Source: Massilia sp. NR 4-1 (GTDB taxonomy: Bacteria; Pseudomonadota; Gammaproteobacteria; Burkholderiales; Burkholderiaceae_D). Taken from it: 64,000 bases of DNA. The position numbers and the translations under genes are program-made. Shown here piece after piece: positions 52,684 through 61,600 of this stretch; the stretch's first letter is position 1; every line of letters starts with the position of its first letter. The stretch is taken from positions 1,674,001 through 1,738,000 of the forward strand of contig NZ_CP012201.1 in assembly GCF_001191005.1 (NCBI RefSeq), written 5' to 3'. The notes beneath the pieces are model-generated. The model was not told the origin of the DNA, did not search any database, and saw nothing but the letters and a program-made list of their open reading frames with translations.

Positions 52684-54969
52684 ATGATAAAAACCCAGCT
52701 TGCCCTTGAACCCAGCCGCACAGAACTGCCTGAAGTGTGGCGCTCCGAGGTGCAAAATCAGCTTTCCACCGGGGAAAACGTTTTGAGTGCGCTGGAGGTT
52801 GACCTCGACGCCAAATTACATTTCGCCAAAGGTATCGTCCTGCTCACGGAGCGCCGCATTATGGCACGCGCACCGGGGCAAACGGTATGGCAGCAATGGG
52901 CTTATCGTCGTGGAATGTCTCTAAAATTGCACGACCACGCGGGCGTCGGCCATCTGGAGTTATTCGATGAACAAGGCCGCCTGGGCGCCTGGCGCTTCAC
53001 GCTGGGCCAGAACCTGCAGGCGCTGCGCCTGAGCGAACTGTTCGCGCCGGTACTGGACAGCCACCTTTCCGGCCAGCCCCTGGTGCGCGAGGAAGAGCAT
53101 GCCTGCCCCACCTGCAAGGCGCCGCTCGAGCCGGACCAGGAAGAATGCCCGATCTGCACCAAGGTGGTCCACACCCCGCCGTCCACCTGGACCCTGTTCC
53201 GCCTGTGGCGCTTTGCCAAGCCTTACCGCTGGCCGCTGCTGGCCGGCTTCCTGCTGATGCTGGCCTCGACCGGCGCCCACATGATTCCGCCCTACCTCAG
53301 CATGCCGCTGATGGACAATGTGCTGATTCCTTATCAAAACGGCAAACCGGTCGATACCCATCTGGTCTTCCTGTACATGTCCGGCCTGACCGCGTCCGCC
53401 GTCCTGGCCTGGGTGCTGGGCTGGGGCAAGACCTATGTGCTGGCCCTGGTCTCCGAGCGCATCGGCGCCGACCTGCGCACCACCACCTATGAGCACCTGC
53501 TGCGCCTCTCGCTCGAATACTTCGGCGGCAAGCGCACCGGCGACCTGATGTCGCGCATCGGCAGCGAAAGCGACCGCATCTGCGTCTTCCTCTCGCTGCA
53601 CTTGCTGGACTTCGCCTCCGACTGCCTGATGATCATCATGACGGGCGTGATCCTGTTCACCATCGATCCCTGGCTGGCCATCGTCACGCTGGCCCCTCTA
53701 CCCTTCATCGCCTGGCTGATCCACCTGGTGCGCGACCGCCTGCGCACCGGCTTCGAAAAGATCGACCGCGTCTGGGGCGAAGTGACCAATGTGCTGGCCG
53801 ACACCATCCCCGGCATCCGCGTGGTGAAAGCCTTCGCCCAGGAAGCGCGCGAAGCGAACCGCTTCCGCACCGCCAACAAGCACAATCTGGCCGTCAACGA
53901 CCGCCTGAACAAGGTGTGGTCGCTGTTCTCGCCCACCGTCTCCTTCCTGACCGAGCTGGGGATCCTGGTGATCTGGGTGTTCGGCATCTGGCAGGTATCG
54001 AAATCGCACATCACGGTCGGCGTACTGACCGCCTTCGTCACTTACAGCACACGCTTCTACGGCCGCCTGGATTCCATGAGCCGCATCGTGTCGGTGACGC
54101 AGAAATCGGCGTCGGCCGCCAAGCGCATCTTCGACATTCTTGACCACGTGTCGAGCGTGCCGGAACCGGTCAATCCGGCCAAGCTGGAAAAAGTGGAAGG
54201 CAATATCACCTTGCGCGAAGTCGGCTTCCGCTACGGTAACCGCGCCGTCAACCGCGGCGTGTCGCTCGATATCAAGGCCGGCGAGATGATCGGCCTGGTG
54301 GGCCACAGCGGTTCGGGCAAATCGACCCTGGTCAATCTGATCTGCCGCTTCTACGACGTGGCCGAAGGCGCGATCCTGCTGGACGGGAAAGACATCCGCT
54401 CCTTCGCCGTCTCCGACTACCGCCGCAATATCGGCCTGGTGCTGCAGGAGCCCTTCCTCTTCTTCGGCACCATCGCCGAGAACATCGCCTACGGCAAGCC
54501 GGATGCCACGCGCGCCGAGATCATCGCCGCCGCCCGTGCCGCCCACGCCCACGAATTCATCCTGCGCCTGCCGCAAGGCTACGACTCGATGGTGGGCGAA
54601 CGCGGACAAGGCCTGTCCGGCGGCGAACGCCAGCGCATCTCGATAGCGCGCGCCCTGCTGATCGATCCGCGCATCCTGATCCTGGACGAGGCGACCGCCT
54701 CGGTCGACTCGGAAACCGAAAAAGAAATCCAGAAGGCGCTGGACAATCTGGTGGCCGGCCGCACCACCATCGCCATCGCTCACCGCCTGTCCACGCTGCA
54801 GCGCGCCAATCGCCTGGTGGTGATGGACCGCGGCAAGGTGGTGGAGGAAGGCCCGCACGACGAGCTGATGGCCAAGGAAGGCGCCTACTACCGCCTGTAC
54901 CAGGCCCAGGCCCGTAACGTTGACACCGATCTGGATGACACTGCAAAGAAACGCTATGACGACAATTGA
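52684..54969 (+). CDS. Cyanophycin-locus ABC exporter-like protein with N-terminal zinc ribbon
   Basis: The 761-residue half-transporter has an N-terminal soluble domain of about 135 residues. A zinc ribbon follows (Cys141, Cys144, Cys155, Cys158), then six membrane helices (about 185-450) and a nucleotide-binding domain. Walker A is GHSGSGKST (Lys546), signature LSGGERQ (644-650), Walker B ILILDEAT (Asp668, Glu669) and H-loop His700, all intact, so it is an active ATPase by sequence. It is divergent from the synthetase operon and overlaps the DUF1854 gene by 14 bases. Similar pairs recur beside cyanophycin genes in betaproteobacteria. The transported substrate is unknown. The ATG at 52684 has GGAG 11 bases upstream. 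Confidence 0.93.
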   Translation: MIKTQLALEPSRTELPEVWRSEVQNQLSTGENVLSALEVDLDAKLHFAKGIVLLTERRIMARAPGQTVWQQWAYRRGMSLKLHDHAGVGHLELFDEQGRLGAWRFTLGQNLQALRLSELFAPVLDSHLSGQPLVREEEHACPTCKAPLEPDQEECPICTKVVHTPPSTWTLFRLWRFAKPYRWPLLAGFLLMLASTGAHMIPPYLSMPLMDNVLIPYQNGKPVDTHLVFLYMSGLTASAVLAWVLGWGKTYVLALVSERIGADLRTTTYEHLLRLSLEYFGGKRTGDLMSRIGSESDRICVFLSLHLLDFASDCLMIIMTGVILFTIDPWLAIVTLAPLPFIAWLIHLVRDRLRTGFEKIDRVWGEVTNVLADTIPGIRVVKAFAQEAREANRFRTANKHNLAVNDRLNKVWSLFSPTVSFLTELGILVIWVFGIWQVSKSHITVGVLTAFVTYSTRFYGRLDSMSRIVSVTQKSASAAKRIFDILDHVSSVPEPVNPAKLEKVEGNITLREVGFRYGNRAVNRGVSLDIKAGEMIGLVGHSGSGKSTLVNLICRFYDVAEGAILLDGKDIRSFAVSDYRRNIGLVLQEPFLFFGTIAENIAYGKPDATRAEIIAAARAAHAHEFILRLPQGYDSMVGERGQGLSGGERQRISIARALLIDPRILILDEATASVDSETEKEIQKALDNLVAGRTTIAIAHRLSTLQRANRLVVMDRGKVVEEGPHDELMAKEGAYYRLYQAQARNVDTDLDDTAKKRYDDN

Positions 54970-55426
54970 CTTCAAACTCGCGCGCGACAGCTTCGGCCGC
55001 CTCAACCTGACCACGGCTGACGGCGTGCTGCACGAACATGTGTCGCCGGTGCGCGCCTTCCCCATCCAGGCCCCGCTCGACGGCCTGGCCCTGGTCAACA
55101 CCGACGGCAAGGAAGTGGTCTGGATCGAACGGCTGGAAGACCTGCCCGCCGATTACGCCGCCATGGTGGCCGAGGAATTGGGCGGCCGCGAATTCATGCC
55201 CGAGATCAGCCGCATTATCGACGTGACCAGCTTCGCCACGCCCTGCACCTGGACCGTGGCCACCGACCGCGGCGAAACCGACTTCGTGCTGCGCGGCGAG
55301 GAAGATATCCGCCGCATCGGCCGCGATGCGCTGCTGGTGTCGGACACGCATGGCATCCACTTCCTGATCCGCAACCAGTGGGAGCTGGACCGGCATAGCA
55401 AGAAGATTCTGGATCGCTTCCTGTAA
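54956..55426 (+). CDS. DUF1854 protein of the cyanophycin locus
   Basis: The 156-residue protein has no signal peptide or membrane helix. The DUF1854 pattern is visible: 'YAAMVAEELGGREFMPEISR', 'TPCTWTVATDRGETDFVLRG', 'EDIRRIGRDALLVSDTHGIHF' and a C-terminal 'DRHSKKILDRFL'. The ATG at 54956 lies within the end of the ABC gene, so translation is coupled, which suggests the product works with the transporter. Its biochemical role is unknown. A good terminator follows the stop codon. Confidence 0.9.
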   Translation: MTTIDFKLARDSFGRLNLTTADGVLHEHVSPVRAFPIQAPLDGLALVNTDGKEVVWIERLEDLPADYAAMVAEELGGREFMPEISRIIDVTSFATPCTWTVATDRGETDFVLRGEEDIRRIGRDALLVSDTHGIHFLIRNQWELDRHSKKILDRFL

Positions 55427-55446
55427 ATTGACCTGACAAGCCCCAT

Positions 55447-55471
55447 AAAACAGCCCCTTGCGGGCTGTTTT
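55447..55471 (+). terminator. Terminator of the ABC-DUF1854 operon
   Basis: A 10-bp stem AAAACAGCCC/GGGCTGTTTT has a 5-nt loop and is followed by three further T on the plus strand, 20 bases past the DUF1854 stop. Confidence 0.93.
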
Positions 55472-55538
55472 TTTGCCTGCGCGATCCGCATCGTTCCCGA
55501 TGGCATTTAGCAGCTCGGGCAGACCACTTTTCTTCACC

Positions 55539-55583
55539 TTGAAAAAAAACTGAAAAAATCCCTAAACTTTTCCAAAAATCCCT
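55539..55583 (+). promoter_or_regulatory. Candidate promoter and direct repeats upstream of the RHS gene
   Basis: TTGAAA (55539-55544), an 18-bp spacer and TAAACT (55563-55568) form a plausible promoter about 110 bases upstream of the ATG. The 10-bp direct repeat AAAAATCCCT occurs at 55554-55563 and 55574-55583, exactly 20 bases apart, which places both copies on one DNA face. The AT-rich composition contrasts with the surrounding genes. Confidence 0.5.
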
Positions 55584-55680
55584 GGATACCTTCTTTGAAT
55601 AGAGCGCCTGGCTGAGGAAACGCCGGCGCCTGCCATTCCCGTGCGGATGGCATTGCTAATTAATCAATAGAAGGAATGGT

Positions 55681-58600
55681 ATGGTAGCGATTGTCGGCGG
55701 TAATGGTCTGGGTCTGGTCAACAGCACGGGGGCCACTCTGGGCCAGCGTGGCCAATTCGGTGCCGCCCAGTTGGGCAAGAATGGCGATAATGTCTACGTC
55801 AATGCCGCCACCGGCAATCTGGTCCTGCAGCACCAGGACGAATTCCTCGCCGCCACCGGCCTCGGCCAGTCGCTGATCCGCACCTACAATTCTCAAGGGC
55901 AGTTCAACGACGACAATGGCGACAACTGGAAGCTCAGCCTGTCGCGCAGCGTCGGCAACTTGACCGGTACCCTGAACGCGGAAAAGAGCACGGTCAGCCG
56001 CGTCGGCGGCGATGGCGCCATCACTGTCTTCACCTACGACCGCGCCACCCAGACCTACCGCAGCAGCGATGGCGCTGACGCCTACGACAGCCTGAGCTAC
56101 GACAGCGCCAAGGCCCAGTGGAGCTGGACCTCTGGCAGCACGCGTGTCACCGAAATCTACGATGCCAACAATGGCGGCCGCCTGATCGGTTCGCGTGATC
56201 TCGATGGCAATAGCCTGAACTACGCGTACAACGCCAACAGCCTGCTGAGCCAGATCGATGACAGTAGCGGCGGCTCGACCCTGCTCAAGTACAACGGCAA
56301 CAATCTGGGCGAAATCGAGACCCGCTTTACCAACGCCCAGGGCGTGGCTGTAGCCCAGACCCGGGTACGCTACGAGTACGACAGTGCCAACCGCCTGAGC
56401 AAGGTCAGCACGGACCTGTCGCCGGAAGATGGCAGCGTCGCAGACGGTAAAACCGTCTGGACCCGCTACAGCTACGACGGCGACAGCAAGCGCGTAGCCC
56501 TGATCGAACAGCACGACGGCGCCCAGTTGGCCATCCAATACCAGCAGATCGGCGCCAACTGGGTGGTGGCGCAAACCAGTGACGAAGCCGGCCGCACCAC
56601 CAACTATGTGTATGACCAAGTCAAAAAAACGGCATCGGCCACCGACAGCACGGGCCTGAGCCGCAGCTTCACCTTCGACGCCACCGGCCAGCTCAAATCT
56701 CTGAATCAGGCCGACACGATCAATGGCGGCAGCAATAGCAATGGTTTCGAGTACGACGCCAGCGGCAATGTCACGTCCTATACCGACGCGAATGGCAGCA
56801 AGACGGTCTACCGTTACGACTTCAACGGCAATTGCATCTATGAGCGCGATGCCCAAGGCAATGTGATCGAACGCACCTTTGGTGGTCTGAATCAGCTGCA
56901 GACGGAAACGAAATACGTGCAGCCTGACCCCGATGCCGCCGGTCCTGCGTTGCCGGGCGAGGCCCAGACCACGCGCTACGTCTACGACGACAAGAACCAC
57001 CTGCGCTTCATCGTCAGTCCGGAAAACCGCGTCACCGAAATGCGCTACGACGCGCGCGGCCAGCGCACCAGCACCATTACCCATGCGGCGGCGCTGTCCC
57101 TGGCGCTGCCGATGACCACCTATGATTTCAGTAATGGCCTGGCTGGCCTAAATGCCAAGCCCGGACCGGGCAATCTTGTTGCCAGCAATGGCGCCATCAA
57201 ATTCACGGCCATTAATCAGCCCACTGTTGATTATTTCGGAATCTATTTTGGCGCCAAGTCGCTGGGCACCAACTTCCGGTTTGAAGCCACCATGCCCACC
57301 AAACCCTTGCCGACAGATACCACCTTGGGCGTGGGTCTGACCGGCGGCTCATGGAGCACGCCCACCGCGCGCCGGTTGTCCATCGGATTCAATGGCTATG
57401 GATTGGTGGCCAACTCCTGGATAGGCTCTTCCCCGGCCGGAAAGATATTGGGGCCGATCAAGCCCGGCGCCACCTATATGGTGGAGATCGAGACTGAACT
57501 GAGTGGCATGGCGATCCTGTATGTCTATGAGAAAGGCAGCGAGCGCGCCAGCGGCTATACTTGGCGCAACCAGTTTGCACCAGGCAGCCAGCCCGTCTTT
57601 AATGCGGAGTCGAGTGTGGGGCCAAATATCCCGGCAGGGAATGATGCCTCCATCCTGGTGGACAATCTCAGCATGACCCGCGCGCCGCAGGAAGCCGACT
57701 TGGTGGCCTGGGCCAATGGCTTGAGCGCCGATCTGAAGAAGCAGGCGGTGCGTACCGACTTCGCTTATGACCAGCGCGGCCTGCTGGCCATCAGTACCAG
57801 TTACGCCAAGCTCGATACCGCCGGCAATGGCGTCGCCGACGGCAGCCAGTCTGCGCTGCGCTATGTCTACGACCAGGCCGGCCAACTGTTGCAGTCCTTC
57901 GATGCCAAGGGCGCTGTTTTGACGTGGAGTGTTTACGACGGCGCCGGCCAGGTGACGGTGCGCCGGGACCTGACACCCGTCGCCATCAATACGGTTTATA
58001 ACGATGTGCCCACGTTGCGCGCGGTCGGCGGGATAATGCGTCTGACCACGCAAAGCACTACCACCTATCCCGCAGTACTGTACGGAACCCAGCGCCAAGT
58101 CATCTCGACCTACGACACCAGCGGCAAACTGCTTAGCGCGCTCGAAGCCGGTGCTGGCGAGACCTTGTACAGCTACGACCAGGCCGGCCGCCTGCGCATG
58201 GTGCAAGAGCCGAACGGCACCCGCAGCTACCAGTTCCATGACAACCTGGGTCGCAAATACGCGGAAATCGACGGCGACGGCAGCCTGGTGGAATACCGCC
58301 ACAACGCCGAAGGCCAGGTTACGCAGCTGATCCGCTACGCCAACCGCGTCGATATCGACCAGCTTCTCGCCAAGGCGGCACCACGCCTGCTGGACGCCCT
58401 GCGCCGCAGCGATCTGCCGCTGACGCCGGGCGCACAGGATGAAATCGAATACCGCAGCTATGACCTGGCCGGCCGTCTGGTCAAAACCACAGATGGCGCC
58501 GGCTATGTGACGGAAAACCGCTATGATGGCCAGTCGCGCCTGATCGCCACCATCCGCTACGCCCAGCTGGATGCGAACCCTTCGAGCGCCGACCGCACCA

Positions 58601-61600
58601 CCCGTCTGTTCTACAGCGTCGATGGCAAGCTGGCGGCGACGCTCGATGCCGACGGCTATCTGAGCGAAAACCGTTACAACGTGGCGGGCCAACTGGTCGA
58701 AACCGTGCGCTACAGCGTACCCACCGCAGTAGCGCTGCGCACCGCCGGCACGCTGGCCGATCTGCGTCCGCAAAGCGACGCTGGCGCGCTGCGCGAATAC
58801 CAGCTGTATGACGGCAAGAACCAGTTGGTTGGTTCCATCAGCGCCGATGGCCATCTGACTGAGCTGGTGTATGACGGCAATGGTCTGCTGACCAGTAAGA
58901 CTCGCTACGCCACAGTGGTGAGCTATACGGCTGGCGCCAGCGTGGACAGTTTGCGCCCAGCCAATGGCGAACGCCAGAGCGTGACGTATGAATACAATGC
59001 CCGCCGCCAGTTGGTGAAAGAAATCGCGGCCGATGGCACCGTGACAGATTACAACGTCAGTATCGTCGGCAATCGAACTGCAACCACGGTGGCCACTGGC
59101 ACCGAAGACGAGCGCAGTGTTCGGCAGAAATTCAATGTACACGGTTTAGTGGTCGCGGAGTTGAGCGCTGAAGGCGCCGAACGTCTGAAACAAACCAGTA
59201 CATCCGAACAGGTTGACGCCGTCTGGGCGAGCTATGGCAAGCAATACACTTACAATGTGGCCGACCAGCGCACCAGCATGACGGATGCAAACGGCAACCG
59301 CACGCTCTACTACTACGACCGAGACGGCCGCCTGAGCCACACCATCAACGCTGCCGGCGAAGTCGAGGCGCGAACCTACAATGCCCAGAATCGTCTGGAA
59401 CGCAGCACCACTTATGCAGCCCGTATCGACAGTGCCCGTCTGCAGGCGCTCAGCGGCGGCAACGAGGCGGATATTCTCGCGCTCGCAGCCGGCCTGGCCA
59501 GCGCCGGCGATGCCGTCGTCAGCTACGCCTATGATAAGCGTGGCCTGCTGATCAGCCAGACCGATGCCGAGGGCTTTGTCACCCGCTTGCACTACGACGC
59601 GTTTGGCCAGCTCGATTCCCGTACCACCCAGATCAAGGATGGCCGGACCGTTACCGACACCCTGGCCTATGACCGCCGGGGCCAGCTGACCGATACCGTT
59701 TCCGATGCCGGCGGCGCCAATCTGTCGGTACATACCGACTACGATGCTTTCGGCCGTCCCGAGAAACGGCGCGACGCCAACGGCAACGTCACCAGCTACG
59801 GTTACGACAAGCTGGGCCGCCAGGTCTCGGTGCAGTTGCCGCTCGGTCCCGAGACGACCGCCACCTATGACGCCTTCGACCGTGTGCTGACGCAGACCGA
59901 TGCGAACGGCCAGACCACGCGCACCGAGTACAACACGCAGCAACGCACCGTCACCCTGACTACGCCCGAGGGCTTCAAGAAGGTGGTGCGCAACAACCGC
60001 TACGGCCAACAGGTTGAACTGACCGATGGCAATGGCAAAACCACCATCTTCAAATACAACCGCGACGGCAAGCTGGAGGCGGCCGTCAATGCGCTGAAGG
60101 AAGAGGTGAAAAATGCCTACGACCAGGCAGGCCGCCTGTGGCAAAGCACGGATGCCAGCGGCACCGTCACCGAATTCACCTACGATGCCGCCAACCGCAT
60201 CCTGAGCAAGACCCTCGACCCGTCCGGCTTGAAGCTGAGCACCAAGTACACCTACGATGCGCTGGGCCAGGTGCAGACCGTGACCGACCCGCGCGGCATC
60301 GTCACGCGCAACGTCTACGATAAAAAAGGCCAGCTCAAGTCGGTCATCGTGGATGACAGTGACTCGAAACTGGAAACCAAGTTTGAGTATGACGGCCGCG
60401 GCAAGACGCTGAGCGTGACCGATCCGGCAGGCCGCGTCACCGTCTACGAGTACGACAATCTGGGCCGCCGCACCGCCGAGGTGGTCGATCCCAAATCGCG
60501 CAATCCCCAGGGCATGGATCTGCGCACCGAGTACGAGTATGACGGCAACGGCAATGTGATCAGCCGCAAGGACGCCAACGGAGCGATTACCCGCTTTAGC
60601 TATGACGCCAATCAGCGCCTAAGCGCAAAAATCGATGGTGCCGGCGCTGTTACGCGTTACGAATTCGACGCGGCCGGCCACGTAACGCGCACCACCAGCC
60701 ATGCCACCGCGCTCAAGCTGGACGAGCTGACGGCGAGTTTGCCGCAACCGCGCAGCACGGCCTCCGACACCGCCTGGCTGTTGCAGCAGGTGAAGAGCGA
60801 CGCCGTCAAGGACCGTGTTACCTACCTGGTTTATGACAAGAATGGCCGTCTCAAGCTGCAAATCGATGGCGCCGGTGGGGTCACCAGGCTGGTGAGCGAT
60901 GGCAACGGCAATGTCATCGAGCGCCAAAGCTACGCAAAAGCGATTGCAACGGCGCAATTGGGTGCAGCGCCAAGCGAAGCCGATATCGTGCTGCAGGAAA
61001 GCGCTGCCGACCGCCGCCTTATCAACATCTACGACGCCGCCAATCGCCTGACGGCAACGGCCACCGTCATCAGCAAGGATGGCGGTTCGACCCAATGGGC
61101 TCTGGTTCAAAACGAATATGACAGCAATGGCAACCTGATCGGCCGCCGCGCGCTGGCCACGGCATATGGCAAGAATTCCCCCCTGGCCCCAAGCGCCAAG
61201 GAAATCGATGACTTCGCGCAGCAAAACCGCAGCGACCGCGACGCCGCACAGCGCTATGCCTACGATAACGCCAACCGCCAGATCAGCGTGGCCAAAGCCT
61301 TGGGAGCGGATGCGAACGGTGTGGTGCAATGGGCAGCCACGGCGCAGGACTATGACCGCGCCGGCAATCTGGTAACACGCACTGAACTTACCATTGCACT
61401 CAGCGCCGCCAAGCTGCCGGCCAATGCCGACGCAAAGGCCTATCGCGCCTGGCTGCTGTCCGCCTCGGAAAGCGAGAACGACCGCATTACCCGCTTCGGC
61501 TATGACGGCGCCAATCGCCAAACCATCTCGGTCGATGCGATGGGCGCGATAACGCGCCTGCAACTCGATGGCAGCGGCAACGTGGTGAAGCGTTTCAGCT

